A DNA stretch of 64,000 bases. It comes from Clostridia bacterium. Its GTDB lineage: Bacteria > Bacillota > Clostridia > Christensenellales > CAG-917. Positions 24,232 through 33,857 of the stretch are shown piece by piece. The stretch covers positions 1 to 64,000 of the forward strand of contig JAFZMH010000008.1 in NCBI GenBank assembly GCA_017553325.1. Reading direction: 5' to 3'. How positions within the stretch are numbered: position 1 is the first letter of the stretch; each line of letters starts with the position of its first letter. The notes beneath the pieces were generated by a model. That model saw nothing but the letters and a program-made list of their open reading frames with translations, did no database searches and was not told where the DNA came from. Position numbers and translations under genes: made by a program.

Positions 24232-25566
24232 ATGTTTGAAACGTTCTCGGATTTTGCGGACAAAAAAATTCATTTTATCGGCGTAAACGGCGTGGGAGTA
24301 AACGCGCTTGCAAAATATTGTCTTGATATGGGCGCGCGCGTGAGCGGAAGCGACAGACGCGCGGGCGATTTTTGCCGGGATTTGCAACGAAAAGGTTGCA
24401 AAATCACGGAGGGCGAGGACGCTGCGGGGGTGGACGACGCGGACGCCGTCGTCTATTCATCCGCGATAAACGAAAACAACGCCGAACTTTTGCGCGCAAG
24501 GGAGAGGAATATTCCCGTTTTTGAAAGGCATGAGTTTTTGAACATCGTCGCAAAAAGTTTCGATACCGTCGTCGGCGTTGCCGGTTCGCACGGAAAGACT
24601 ACAGTCACCGCCATGCTCACGCATATTCTCAAAAACCAGAACGCAAATTTTGTGTCAATGATAGGCGGGGACGCTATAAATTTTTCAAATTACGTCAACA
24701 ATACTAAGGGCGACGGGGCAAAGATTTTTGTCACGGAGGCGTGCGAGTATCGTCGCCACATGCTTTCGCTTGACGTCTCCGTCGCCTCGTTGCTAAACGT
24801 CGACTGGGACCATCCCGACACCTATCCTACGAGGGAGAGCGTGGAAAAGGCGTTCAAAGAATACCTCGACGGCGCGGACGTAAAAGTTTTTGCGGACGGA
24901 AATTTCGTCGCGGTCAAAATCGGCGAGTCGTGCGCTCGTTTTGAATGCGAGACGGGGAACGAGGCGAGAGTGTACGCAAGCGGAGAGTTCGCAGGCGTGT
25001 TCGGCAAAAACCTGCAGGGTGAATACAATCAAAAAAACGCGCTGTTTGCCGTCGCCACCGCCTATGCGCTCGGAATAAAACCCGCGGACTCCGTCAAGGC
25101 GCTCGCTTCGTTTTCGGGAGTGAAACGCAGATATGAAAAGGTGGGCGAGGTATTCAAAGTCCCCGTAGTGTTCGACTTTGCGCATCACCCGACGGAGATA
25201 GAGAGTCTATTTGAAAGGGCGAGCGCAGAGGGTAAAATTCTTGCGGTGTTTCAACCTCACACCTATTCGCGCACTCGAGCATATATGAACGACTTTGCAA
25301 ACGTCTTTGCAAACTTCGGCGCGCTCGGGACGCTTATACTCTTGCCGACCTACGCCGCTCGCGAGCCGAAAGACGCCTCGTGCGACAGCGACGCGCTTAT
25401 GCGAAAAATATTGTCGAAAAATGCAAAATGCGATGTTTATCTTGCAAAAGACAGCATATCAAGTGTCGAATTTGCGAAAAAACTGGCAAAAGACTACGGC
25501 ATAATATTGTTTGTGGGCGCGGGTGATATTTACGATTTGAGGAAGTATTTTCAAATGCAAATGTGA
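24232..25566 (+). CDS. murC: UDP-N-acetylmuramate--L-alanine ligase
   Basis: The 444-residue protein has the Mur ligase layout: N-terminal Rossmann domain (IHFIGVNGVGVNALAKY and VSGSDRR), the ATP P-loop GVAGSHGKTTVTAML, NVDWDHPDTY, and the C-terminal domain with DFAHHPTEI and FQPHTYSRT. It adds L-alanine to UDP-MurNAc, the first step of the peptidoglycan stem peptide. There is no strong ribosome binding site; a TATATT lies just five bases before the ATG. It stands alone, not in a mur cluster. Confidence 0.93.
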   Translation: MFETFSDFADKKIHFIGVNGVGVNALAKYCLDMGARVSGSDRRAGDFCRDLQRKGCKITEGEDAAGVDDADAVVYSSAINENNAELLRARERNIPVFERHEFLNIVAKSFDTVVGVAGSHGKTTVTAMLTHILKNQNANFVSMIGGDAINFSNYVNNTKGDGAKIFVTEACEYRRHMLSLDVSVASLLNVDWDHPDTYPTRESVEKAFKEYLDGADVKVFADGNFVAVKIGESCARFECETGNEARVYASGEFAGVFGKNLQGEYNQKNALFAVATAYALGIKPADSVKALASFSGVKRRYEKVGEVFKVPVVFDFAHHPTEIESLFERASAEGKILAVFQPHTYSRTRAYMNDFANVFANFGALGTLILLPTYAAREPKDASCDSDALMRKILSKNAKCDVYLAKDSISSVEFAKKLAKDYGIILFVGAGDIYDLRKYFQMQM

Positions 25567-25640
25567 ACATATAATTATGCGTGCAAACGACGATAGAATC
25601 TGCGAATATTAAAATATGCGCACGCATCGAAACGGGAAAC

Positions 25641-25702
25641 AGTGTTCTCGATTTCAAAATTGCGCATTCGTTTATATGCGGAAACGGCAAATCGAGAACA
25701 CT
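25641..25702. repeat. 14 bp perfect inverted repeat with 34-base loop
   Basis: AGTGTTCTCGATTT (25641-25654) and AAATCGAGAACACT (25689-25702) are exact inverted copies in the gap between murC and the DUF4363 gene. The loop holds a smaller GCAT...ATGC pairing. There is no T-run, so it is not a standard terminator. Confidence 0.75.
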
Positions 25703-25703
25703 T

Positions 25704-26081
25704 TCAGATTATATCAATTCCGTTGAAATCGAGCACGTTGTGAATATTGACAGCCATAATTTTTAACGACTCGCATTTTGAAAGCGCGTTCTCAAAATCT
25801 CCGCATTCGATTGAGCCTTTGGTTTCCGCAAGAGCGGTGGAGAAGGAACGCAGGTCCGGCGAATAGGCAAATAGTTCTATCTTTGCGCGTGTGTCTTCCC
25901 ACCAGTTTGAAAAGGATATTATCGTATTTAGCGACGCTTCGTCCTGCGCCTTAACCTGTTCGGTCAAAGCGTCGAGGTCGTCGTCAATCTTCTCGAACGT
26001 CCTGTCGATATACACCGCTTCGAGTATGCCCGCGACGATGATTGCCAAAAGTATTGCGATTGCGACGATAACTTTTTTCAT
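25704..26081 (-). CDS. DUF4363 family membrane-anchored protein
   Basis: The 125-residue protein has one N-terminal TM helix (residues 4-25) and a short helical extracytoplasmic domain with FSNWWEDTRAKIELFA. It matches DUF4363 proteins, usually encoded directly after YetF/DUF421 genes in Clostridia, as here with an ATGA overlap. A partner role for the YetF protein, often linked to spore-formers, is inferred. The biochemical function is unknown. Confidence 0.8.
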   Translation of the reverse strand: MKKVIVAIAILLAIIVAGILEAVYIDRTFEKIDDDLDALTEQVKAQDEASLNTIISFSNWWEDTRAKIELFAYSPDLRSFSTALAETKGSIECGDFENALSKCESLKIMAVNIHNVLDFNGIDII

Positions 26082-26884
26082 TCCTTCCTCTCGCCGACGT
26101 TTTCGTCGTTTGGAATATCATAGCCCTGTTTGTCGGGGTTCTTCTTCTTTGTGACGTGTACGGATACGCTCGCTTCCGTCGCTTCGTCGCTGCTGAGCGT
26201 TGCGGTCAAAAACTCTCCGACGTAAGGTTGCAAAAATACGTCCTCTCCTGACACGAGGAGAAGAAGCACGTCTTTCTGGGCTATATTGCGGTTGTCGAGG
26301 AATTTCATAACCCTTTCCTTTGTGACATAGGGTATCTTTGCCACGTTGTCCCCTATATAGTCGCCCTCCATAATCACCGTCACGGGCAGAGTCGAGGGCT
26401 CGGTTTTTATGCCCAAATCTTCGGGAGAGCAGGGACGATTTTGGCTCTTTGGCAATACCGTGAGATTGCCGTTCGTTTCAAGGATGGCGAATTCCACCTC
26501 GCTCGGGTTGAAATAGCCCGAGCCTCGAAGTGCTTCCATCACGTCGTCCACTGTCATATTGAGTTCCTTCATAACGGAGGGAAGCAGGTTGCCGTTTTCG
26601 ATAAGCACGACGGGTTTGCCGTTTAAAAATTTCCTGAAACGCACGCTCTTCGTCGCGAGTTTCGTCGTCAGTATATGCACCAAAAACAGGGTGAAAACGG
26701 GGATAAGCCCGTAGATTATCGGAATGGATGCGTCTGCCATAGGAATGCATACGAGGTCGCTCGCCACCAAGGTTATGGCAAGTTCAAAAGGTTGCAGTTC
26801 GCCGAGCTGTCGCTTGCCCATAAGGCGCATCGCAATCAACAGAAAAGAATATAGTATGAGACATCTCAAAAACAAATTCAGCAT
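26078..26884 (-). CDS. YetF/DUF421 family membrane protein
   Basis: The 268-residue protein starting MLNLFLRCLILYSFLLIAM has three TM helices in the first 90 residues, including GKRQLGELQPFELAITLVAS, which is diagnostic for DUF421, then a soluble domain (GKPVVLIENG, then FNPSEVEFAILETNGNLTV). The C-terminal part continues well past the usual YetF core, ending in a Lys/Asp/Asn-rich tail. The start is uncertain because no good ribosome binding site is seen. It is co-translated with the DUF4363 gene by a 4-base overlap. Confidence 0.83.
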   Translation of the reverse strand: MLNLFLRCLILYSFLLIAMRLMGKRQLGELQPFELAITLVASDLVCIPMADASIPIIYGLIPVFTLFLVHILTTKLATKSVRFRKFLNGKPVVLIENGNLLPSVMKELNMTVDDVMEALRGSGYFNPSEVEFAILETNGNLTVLPKSQNRPCSPEDLGIKTEPSTLPVTVIMEGDYIGDNVAKIPYVTKERVMKFLDNRNIAQKDVLLLLVSGEDVFLQPYVGEFLTATLSSDEATEASVSVHVTKKKNPDKQGYDIPNDENVGERKE

Positions 26885-26915
26885 AACGTTAGTTTGCCGA
26901 ACGGGAAAAGAATTA

Positions 26916-28520
26916 TTACGTTTTTTGATTTGCGCGCGAGATTTTTCGTCTGTTTTGCCGATTTGATACGCGACGTCTGCGCCCATACGGTTTCGAGGAT
27001 ATTTTGGCGGGGCGCATAAGGCGCAAAACCCCAACGACGTCCACTATGCCGAAGGCGTTCACTAAGAGGAATGCAAAAAAGAACGTATACACCGTCGTCA
27101 CGACGAGCGAGACAACATCCCCCGCAATCGGACGAAGCAGACGGTTGCAAAAATAGCCAGTCGCGGCGAGCGGAATCGTCAAGGCGACGAGTACCGCGCA
27201 CTTTTTTACGTCCGCAAAACCGCCTATCTCGCGGTGAAGAATTATTGCGTTCACTATCGCCATAATGAGGAAGCAAGTCCCGCTTGCAAGCGCCATAGCG
27301 TACGTCCCCACGACCTTCGTCAAAAAGAATACGATGGGGAGCATCACGACTCCGCCCGCTATCGTACTTGCGAGCGTCGCTCTCTCTTTGCCGAGCGAAT
27401 TGAGCATAGGCGTAGTGGCTTGCGCGAGCGCAATCGGGAAGAGCATTGCCGAGCAGTAGGAGACGTATCGACCTGCCTCCGAGTCTTTGAACAAGAGTAT
27501 TCCAAGTTGCTCGCCGAGCGGGAAGTACAGCGCGAAAAACATCGCCGCAACGAGGAGCGCGAACAAAGTGACGGTGGAGAGCTTGCCTTTCAGTTCTTCG
27601 ATTTTGCTCTGCGCCTTTAGTCCCGCTACGTCGGGGATGAGAACTATGGAAAGAGAGAAAATAAGCGTGACGGGCGCCATAATGAGAGGGAGCGCCATCC
27701 CCGCGACTCTGCCGTATTCCGCGGTTGCCTGCGCGGTGGTAAGTCCCGTTGCGGTCAAAAGTTTGGGAATCAAAAGCGCTATGAGAGACACCGCTATGGA
27801 CGACAACACCCGCGTCGCCGAGAGGGGAATCATACTCGTCAAAAGTTCTTTAAAACCCTGCGGTTTTGCGAGCCGTCCGCCGTTTGCAAAAAACAGCGCC
27901 GCAAGAATTATACAGCAAAGGCAGTCCGAAATCGTGACGGCGAGCGCTATGCCGTTCGAGGGGGAGAGCGTCGCGATAAAACCGCCTGCGAATACTACGG
28001 AAAGAATGAGTTTGGTCACCTCGTCCACCAGCTCCGTCGACGAGAAGGCGATAAAGTTTTTTCTACCCCAAAACCAGCTTCTGAGCGACGCGTAGATCGT
28101 GGAAGTGACGAGGGTGGGGAGAAGTATCAAAAATATGGGAATGCAGTCAGGATTTGAAAATATCAGATTCAAGCGGTCTTTGAGCGCAACGAACAGCACG
28201 ACGAGCAATAGGGCGGTGACGAGTCCTATTATTACGGAAGCGCAGGCGAGCGAATTGCCACGCTTCGTATCTCCCTTTGCAATCGCCTCGGCGACCTTGC
28301 GAGACAGCACTGTCGGCGCTCCCGCCGTAAGGGTGAACAGCATAAAAATCACGCTCTGCGCTATGTGATACGCGCCGACGATTTCCGCCCCGAGCTTACG
28401 CGACATCCATATCTTGAAAAGAAACCCTATCGCCCTCGTCAGTATCGAAAACCCCGTGACGATAGAAAAAGCCTTTGCCGTTTTGTTCATACCAAAGCGT
28501 ATGAAAATTTTTTTTGACAT
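26916..28520 (-). CDS. MATE/MOP-type flippase, SpoVB-like polysaccharide exporter
   Basis: The protein of up to 534 residues (a second ATG at 28490 gives MNKTAKAFSIVTGFSILTRA) has about 12-14 TM helices and opens with the MOP-flippase signature GFSILTRAIGFLFKIWMSRK. It belongs with SpoVB, MurJ and Wzx proteins, which flip lipid-linked glycans. SpoVB acts in spore cortex synthesis. The C-terminus is a basic tail (KPYGRRRRVSNRQNRRKIS). The start choice is unclear, with no strong ribosome binding site for either ATG. Confidence 0.85.
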   Translation of the reverse strand: MSKKIFIRFGMNKTAKAFSIVTGFSILTRAIGFLFKIWMSRKLGAEIVGAYHIAQSVIFMLFTLTAGAPTVLSRKVAEAIAKGDTKRGNSLACASVIIGLVTALLLVVLFVALKDRLNLIFSNPDCIPIFLILLPTLVTSTIYASLRSWFWGRKNFIAFSSTELVDEVTKLILSVVFAGGFIATLSPSNGIALAVTISDCLCCIILAALFFANGGRLAKPQGFKELLTSMIPLSATRVLSSIAVSLIALLIPKLLTATGLTTAQATAEYGRVAGMALPLIMAPVTLIFSLSIVLIPDVAGLKAQSKIEELKGKLSTVTLFALLVAAMFFALYFPLGEQLGILLFKDSEAGRYVSYCSAMLFPIALAQATTPMLNSLGKERATLASTIAGGVVMLPIVFFLTKVVGTYAMALASGTCFLIMAIVNAIILHREIGGFADVKKCAVLVALTIPLAATGYFCNRLLRPIAGDVVSLVVTTVYTFFFAFLLVNAFGIVDVVGVLRLMRPAKISSKPYGRRRRVSNRQNRRKISRANQKT

Positions 28521-28648
28521 ATTCTGTTTGTGGCGTTCGGTTGGGCGAGGACTATAAATCTTTGGGCTTTCAGCGCCGATTTGCGCGCGTTTTACAGGGA
28601 ACTATAGAATATATTAACGAAACTTTATATTTGTATAAAAACTTTTGC

Positions 28649-28687
28649 TTGACCGCATACTAGCATACACGGTATAATTGTATACAT
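28649..28687 (+). promoter_or_regulatory. Promoter and candidate GntR operator of the citrate operon
   Basis: TTGACC (28649-28654), an 18-base spacer and TATAAT (28673-28678). TTGTATACAT at 28678-28687, with a TGTATACA palindrome, lies over the start site and fits the TNGTNNACNA pattern of FadR/FCD-type GntR operators. The third gene product in this region, a GntR protein, is the likely ligand-responsive binder. Confidence 0.65.
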
Positions 28688-28716
28688 AAATACGATTTTA
28701 AAATCAGGAGCAAAAT

Positions 28717-30093
28717 ATGGTAGAAATTTCCGAAAAATCTAACTTGTTAGAACAAAAGATCGTTCGCTACAAACTCCAAGACGTAAACGAGCCGAATCTT
28801 TATCGCGACGTTTTTCCATATAGCGAGGTGCCTAGAATTGCGTTCAACCACAGACACGTCAATATCAATATGCCCCGCGATATATGGATAACGGACACCA
28901 CTTTCCGCGACGGTCAACAATCGGTGGAGCCGTATACGGTGAAGCAGATTGTCGATTTGTACAAACTTATGTCCAAACTTTCGGGCCCGTACGGCATAAT
29001 AAGGCAGACGGAGTTTTTCGTCTACAGCAAGAAGGACAGAGAGGCATTGGACAAGTGTCGCGAACTTGGCTTGAAATTCCCCGAGATTACGACGTGGATA
29101 CGCGCGAGCCGTGAAGATTTCAAACTCGTGCGTGATTTGGGCATTCGAGAAACGGGAATTTTGGTCAGTTGCAGCGACTATCATATTTTCAAAAAGATGA
29201 ACAGCAACCGCAGGGAAGTTATGAACCGCTATCTCGCCACAATCAGCGACGCGTTCGAAGCGGGCGTAATGCCGCGTTGCCATTTGGAGGACATCACGCG
29301 CGCAGACTTCTATGGGTTCGTGGTGCCGTTCGTCAACGAAGTTATGAAGATGAGCAGGGAAGCGGGTATTCCCGTGCGTATACGCGCTTGCGACACTATG
29401 GGTTATGGCATTCCGTACACCGAGGTCGAAATTCCGCGCAGCGTCCCCGGCATAATTTACGGTTTGCAACACTATTCCGACGTGCCGAGCGAGATGCTTG
29501 AATGGCACGGTCACAACGACTTTTACAAAGCGGTGACAAACGCCGCAACCGCGTGGCTCTACGGGGCGAGCGGAGTCAACTGTTCGCTCCTCGGCATAGG
29601 CGAGCGCACTGGCAACGTGCCGCTTGAAGCGATGGTCTTCGAGTATGCGGGACTTCGCGGAAGTTTCGACGGTATGGACCCGACCGCCATCACCGAAATC
29701 GCAGATTATTTCCGTAAGGAAATAGGATATAAAATTCCGCCTATGACTCCGTTTGTCGGGCGCAGTTTCAACGTCACGAGAGCTGGCATACACGCGGACG
29801 GCTTGTTGAAGGACGAAGAGATTTACAACATCTTCGACACGGCAAAAATTTTGAATCGCCGCCCGACGGTTATGCTCGGTCAAAACTCCGGACTTGCGGG
29901 AATTGCATATTGGATAAACGAGAACTACAATTTGTCCGCAGCAGAAGCGATAGACAAGCATAACCCGTTGGTCGTCAGTCTCAAACAATGGATAGACGCG
30001 CAGTACGCCGACGGCAGACAGACGACTTTGTCCGTGGTCGAACTTGAAGAGAAGATCGAAGAGCTTTCAAACGGCGCGTTGAGAAGATTATAA
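28717..30093 (+). CDS. Probable Re-citrate synthase (DRE-TIM metallolyase)
   Basis: The 458-residue protein belongs to the isopropylmalate/homocitrate synthase superfamily: WITDTTFRDGQQSVEPYT (residues 56-73), CHLEDITRAD, and metal ligands in EWHGHNDFYKAV. It lacks a LeuA-type regulatory domain and no leu genes are near. The operon continues with aconitase and isocitrate dehydrogenase, so the product should be citrate. Re-citrate synthases of this family were established in Clostridium kluyveri. They make citrate from acetyl-CoA and oxaloacetate. GGAGC precedes the ATG. Homocitrate or citramalate synthase is the alternative. Confidence 0.78.
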   Translation: MVEISEKSNLLEQKIVRYKLQDVNEPNLYRDVFPYSEVPRIAFNHRHVNINMPRDIWITDTTFRDGQQSVEPYTVKQIVDLYKLMSKLSGPYGIIRQTEFFVYSKKDREALDKCRELGLKFPEITTWIRASREDFKLVRDLGIRETGILVSCSDYHIFKKMNSNRREVMNRYLATISDAFEAGVMPRCHLEDITRADFYGFVVPFVNEVMKMSREAGIPVRIRACDTMGYGIPYTEVEIPRSVPGIIYGLQHYSDVPSEMLEWHGHNDFYKAVTNAATAWLYGASGVNCSLLGIGERTGNVPLEAMVFEYAGLRGSFDGMDPTAITEIADYFRKEIGYKIPPMTPFVGRSFNVTRAGIHADGLLKDEEIYNIFDTAKILNRRPTVMLGQNSGLAGIAYWINENYNLSAAEAIDKHNPLVVSLKQWIDAQYADGRQTTLSVVELEEKIEELSNGALRRL

Positions 30094-30105
30094 GGAGGAT
30101 AAAGT

Positions 30106-30756
30106 ATGTTCGAGCACAAAACTATATCTTTGTCGGATCAGGTTTTCGAACGTCTTGAGGACGAAATACTTTGGGGCAATTATCAAAGGGGCGACACCTT
30201 GACCGAGATGAAACTGGTGACGGATTTGGGCGTATCGCGTACGCCTATTCGCGACGCCTTGCATAGATTGGAGCAAGAAAGGCTCATAGAAATCACTCCG
30301 CGCGGGATTCTCGTGCTTGGAGTGACGGGAAAAGATTTGGCGGACATTTACGCCATTCGTATTCGTATCGAAGGTCTAGCCGCGAGAGAAGCGGCAAAGT
30401 ATATTACGGACGACCAACTCGCCGAACTCAAGGAGACCTTGGAACTTCAAGAATTTTACGTCGGCAAGCAGAACCCTGACGGCATAAAGATAATGGACAG
30501 TCAGTTCCACAGTCTTATTTGCCAGTTTTCGGGGAGTGCGATTCTCTATGATACGATAATTCCTCTTCACAAGAAAATTCAACGCTATCGTCGCGCGGCG
30601 GTTTCCGTCAACGAACGCGCGCAAGAATCGGTGCAAGAGCACCGCGCCATTTACGAGGCTCTCGTAAAACGCGATTCAGACGAAGCGGAACACTATATGG
30701 TCGAACACGTCAGAAAGGCTCGCGACTATACTTTGCAACAGGAGGATTGGCTCTGA
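30106..30756 (+). CDS. GntR-family (FCD domain) regulator inside the citrate operon
   Basis: The 216-residue protein has an N-terminal winged helix (residues 8-72, VTDLGVSRTPIRDALHRLEQ) and a C-terminal FCD helical ligand domain (80-210) with metal-binding-type residues (DSQFHSLICQFSG and EHRAIYEAL). FCD regulators sense small carboxylates; citrate or isocitrate is plausible here. The gene lies 12 bases after the citrate synthase gene and overlaps the aconitase start by one base (TGATG). Confidence 0.9.
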   Translation: MFEHKTISLSDQVFERLEDEILWGNYQRGDTLTEMKLVTDLGVSRTPIRDALHRLEQERLIEITPRGILVLGVTGKDLADIYAIRIRIEGLAAREAAKYITDDQLAELKETLELQEFYVGKQNPDGIKIMDSQFHSLICQFSGSAILYDTIIPLHKKIQRYRRAAVSVNERAQESVQEHRAIYEALVKRDSDEAEHYMVEHVRKARDYTLQQEDWL

Positions 30757-32681
30757 TGGGTTTTACGATAGCACAGAAGATAATCGGCAAACACTTGCTT
30801 TCGGGCGTTATGGAGCCCGGGCAGGAGATCGCTCTCCGCATTGACCAGACGCTCACGCAAGACGCTACGGGCACGATGGCTTATATCGAATTCGAGAGTA
30901 TGGGCATCGAGCGCGTAAAGACAGAATTGAGCGTCGCATACGTGGACCACAACACCTTGCAGTCGGGCTTTGAAAACGCGGACGACCACAGATACATTCA
31001 ATCTGTTGCCGCAAAGCACGGCATTCGGTTTTCTCGTCCGGGGAACGGAATTTGTCATCAAGTGCATCTCGAGAGATTCGGCGTCCCGGGCAAAACTTTG
31101 ATAGGTTCGGACAGCCACACTCCGACGTGCGGCGGTCTTGGTATGCTTGCGTTCGGCGCGGGCGGTATGGACGTTGCGGTCGCTATGGGCGGCGGAGCGT
31201 ACTATATCAATATGCCCAAAATGTACAAGGTAAATCTCAGTGGCAAACTGCAACCGTTTGTGACGGCAAAGGACATAAGCCTCGAGATTTTGCGCATTTT
31301 GTCCGTAAAGGGCGGAGTCGGCGCAATCATAGAGTGGGGCGGAGAAGGAATAATGGGGCTCTCCGTGCCCGAACGCGCGACCATAACGAATATGGGGACG
31401 GAACTCGGCGCGACGACGTCGATATTCCCGTCAGACGAGGTCACGCGCGCGTTTTTGGAAGCGGAAGGCAGAGGGGACGATTACGTCCCGCTGGCTTCGG
31501 ATGAGGACGCGGTGTACGATCGCGTCATAGACATAGACCTCAACAAACTTGAACCGCTCATCGCCTGTCCGCACAGCCCCGACAACGTCGTGACCGTCGC
31601 GAGTTTGGCGGGAACGAAGGTGGATCAAGTTTGCATAGGCAGTTGCACGAACTCGTCTCTTTTCGATATGCTCAAAGTGGCGGCTCTTTTGAAGGGCAAG
31701 ACGATAAGTCCAAACGTAAGTTTGTCAATTTCTCCCGGGAGCAAACAGGTTTTGAAGATGTTGGCGTCTTCCGGCGCGCTTGAAGATATACTGTCTTCCG
31801 GCGCAAGGCTGTTGGAATGCGCGTGCGGTCCGTGTATAGGAATGGGGTTCTCTCCGAATTCCGCGGGCGTGAGTTTGCGCACTTTCAATCGCAACTTTTT
31901 GGGACGTAGCGGGACGGCGGACGCAAAGGTCTATTTGGTGTCCCCCGAAACTGCGGTTGCGGCGGCGCTATACGGCGAAATCACGGACCCGAGAGTTTTG
32001 AAGTCGTTGCCAAAGGTGGATATGCCCGCTCGCTTCGCGATAGACGATAGCGCGGTATTGGCTCCAGCGACTCCCGACGAAGCCGCTTCGCTTGAAGTGT
32101 TGAGAGGGCCGAACATAAAGTCTTTCCCCGAAATGCGTCCGCAATACGACAGTCTAAAAGCGGAATTGGCGTTGAAGGTCGGGGACAATATCACGACGGA
32201 CCACATAATGCCGGCAGGGGCAAAAATTTTGCCGTACAGAAGCAATATTCCGTTCTTGTCGCAATTCTGTTTTGCTGTTTGCGACAAGACGTTCGCGGAA
32301 CGCGCAAAAGCGGCGGGGGAGAGCATAATAGTCGGCGGAACGAACTACGGACAAGGTTCTTCGCGTGAACACGCGGCGCTTGTGCCTCTCTATTTGGGGG
32401 TGAGATGTATCGTCGCAAAGAGTTTTGCGAGAATTCACCTTGCAAACGTCATAAACGCAGGCATTATGCCGCTCACTTTCGCAAACCCCGACGATTACGA
32501 TAAAATCGAGCAGGGCGATATCCTCAAAATCGAGAACGTTTGGAGTGGCATGGACGAAGGCAATATGACTCTCGTAGACGAGACTAAAAACCTGTCCATA
32601 AAAGTTTTGTGTCAATTTACAGACAGACAAAAAGCCATATTGAAGGCGGGCGGTCTGTTGGCGTATACGAGCAAACAATAA
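30756..32681 (+). CDS. Aconitate hydratase
   Basis: The ATG at 30756 overlaps the GntR stop. The 641-residue enzyme has the [4Fe-4S] cysteines in GSCTNSS and ECACGPCIGMG, the substrate loop GSDSHTPTCGGLGM, and the swivel-domain motifs NYGQGSSREHAALVPLY and VAKSFARIHLAN. The length matches the shorter, bacterial Aquifex-type aconitases. It converts citrate to isocitrate between the citrate synthase and isocitrate dehydrogenase encoded on either side. Confidence 0.95.
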   Translation: MGFTIAQKIIGKHLLSGVMEPGQEIALRIDQTLTQDATGTMAYIEFESMGIERVKTELSVAYVDHNTLQSGFENADDHRYIQSVAAKHGIRFSRPGNGICHQVHLERFGVPGKTLIGSDSHTPTCGGLGMLAFGAGGMDVAVAMGGGAYYINMPKMYKVNLSGKLQPFVTAKDISLEILRILSVKGGVGAIIEWGGEGIMGLSVPERATITNMGTELGATTSIFPSDEVTRAFLEAEGRGDDYVPLASDEDAVYDRVIDIDLNKLEPLIACPHSPDNVVTVASLAGTKVDQVCIGSCTNSSLFDMLKVAALLKGKTISPNVSLSISPGSKQVLKMLASSGALEDILSSGARLLECACGPCIGMGFSPNSAGVSLRTFNRNFLGRSGTADAKVYLVSPETAVAAALYGEITDPRVLKSLPKVDMPARFAIDDSAVLAPATPDEAASLEVLRGPNIKSFPEMRPQYDSLKAELALKVGDNITTDHIMPAGAKILPYRSNIPFLSQFCFAVCDKTFAERAKAAGESIIVGGTNYGQGSSREHAALVPLYLGVRCIVAKSFARIHLANVINAGIMPLTFANPDDYDKIEQGDILKIENVWSGMDEGNMTLVDETKNLSIKVLCQFTDRQKAILKAGGLLAYTSKQ

Positions 32682-32696
32682 TAACGGAGAAACTTT

Positions 32697-33839
32697 ATGA
32701 ATAATCAAGTTGAACAAGCCGTACAAGCGTTTAGAACGCTTTTGGAAGAGCAAATTGCAAGAAGCGACGCTATGACGCGTTCACGCACGATCAGCGATTT
32801 TCACAGCGCAAAGCGCATAGTTGTCGGCGTATGTTTGGGGGACGGTATCGGACCTATCATCATGCGCGAAGCGCAGCGCGTAATCGAATATATGCTCGCC
32901 GACGATATAAAGTCGGGGCGCATCGTTATCAAAAAAATAGAGGGGTTGACGCTTGAAAACAGGGAGGCTTGCAAAAAGGCTATTCCCGACGACGTGCTTG
33001 CGGAAATCAAGTCGTGCGACGTCCTGATAAAGGGACCGACGACGACTCCGAAGGGCGGAACGCTGGAGAGCGCAAACGTGGCGTTGCGCCGCGAATTGGA
33101 CCTCTACGCAAACGTTCGCCCCGTGTCGGTGCCCAAAGAGGGTATTGATTGGACGTTCTTCCGTGAAAATACCGAGGGAGAATACGTCTTGGGCAGTCGC
33201 GGAATAGAGATAGACGGCAAACTCGCCGTAGACTTTAAGGTGACTACGGACGCGGGAACGAAGCGTATTGCGCGAGCCGCTTTCGAATACGCGCGCAAGA
33301 GCGGAAAAACCAACGTCTCAATCGTCACGAAGGCAAATATTATGAAAAAGACGGACGGAAAATTCTCTTTGCTTTGCCATGAGGTCGCAAAGGAATATCC
33401 GGAGATGTTCGTCGACGATTACTATATCGACATAATGACGGCAAATCTTTTGAACGAGAACGTCAGAAGCAAGTATCAAGTCTTTATTCTCCCAAATCTC
33501 TACGGGGACATCATAACCGACGAGGCTGCGCAGATTCAGGGCGGAGTCGGCACGGCGGGTAGCGCGAATATCGGAGACAGATACGCGATGTTTGAGGCTA
33601 TACACGGTTCTGCGCTTCGTATGGTGGAAGAGGGATTGAGCGAATACGCCAACCCGTCCAGCATATTGAAGGCGGCGGCAATGCTTATGCGCCACATCGG
33701 CTACGGAGAAAAAGCCGACGCGCTCGAAACAGCGCTTTCCGTCTGCAACGATACGGAAAGAAGACTCGTCGTCACCGGTGACAAGACCGGCGTCACGTGC
33801 GGGGAATTCGTCGACTATTTGATGGAAAAACTCAACTGA
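32697..33839 (+). CDS. Isocitrate dehydrogenase (isocitrate/isopropylmalate dehydrogenase family)
   Basis: The 380-residue protein has the beta-decarboxylating dehydrogenase motifs GDGIGPIIM, FFRENTEGEYVLGSRGIE, the metal-binding DIITDEAAQIQGGVG and the cofactor region FEAIHGSALR. Operon context points to isocitrate rather than isopropylmalate. The product, 2-oxoglutarate, feeds glutamate synthesis in anaerobes with an incomplete citric acid cycle. An extra N-terminal segment of about 40 residues precedes the usual start. Cofactor preference cannot be judged safely. Confidence 0.88.
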   Translation: MNNQVEQAVQAFRTLLEEQIARSDAMTRSRTISDFHSAKRIVVGVCLGDGIGPIIMREAQRVIEYMLADDIKSGRIVIKKIEGLTLENREACKKAIPDDVLAEIKSCDVLIKGPTTTPKGGTLESANVALRRELDLYANVRPVSVPKEGIDWTFFRENTEGEYVLGSRGIEIDGKLAVDFKVTTDAGTKRIARAAFEYARKSGKTNVSIVTKANIMKKTDGKFSLLCHEVAKEYPEMFVDDYYIDIMTANLLNENVRSKYQVFILPNLYGDIITDEAAQIQGGVGTAGSANIGDRYAMFEAIHGSALRMVEEGLSEYANPSSILKAAAMLMRHIGYGEKADALETALSVCNDTERRLVVTGDKTGVTCGEFVDYLMEKLN

Positions 33840-33857
33840 ACGAAAAGTTTGCAAAAA

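Noticed and set aside
28747..29988. Minus-strand open frame (413 codons) opposite the citrate synthase gene
   Set aside because: Shadow of a gene with clear catalytic motifs.
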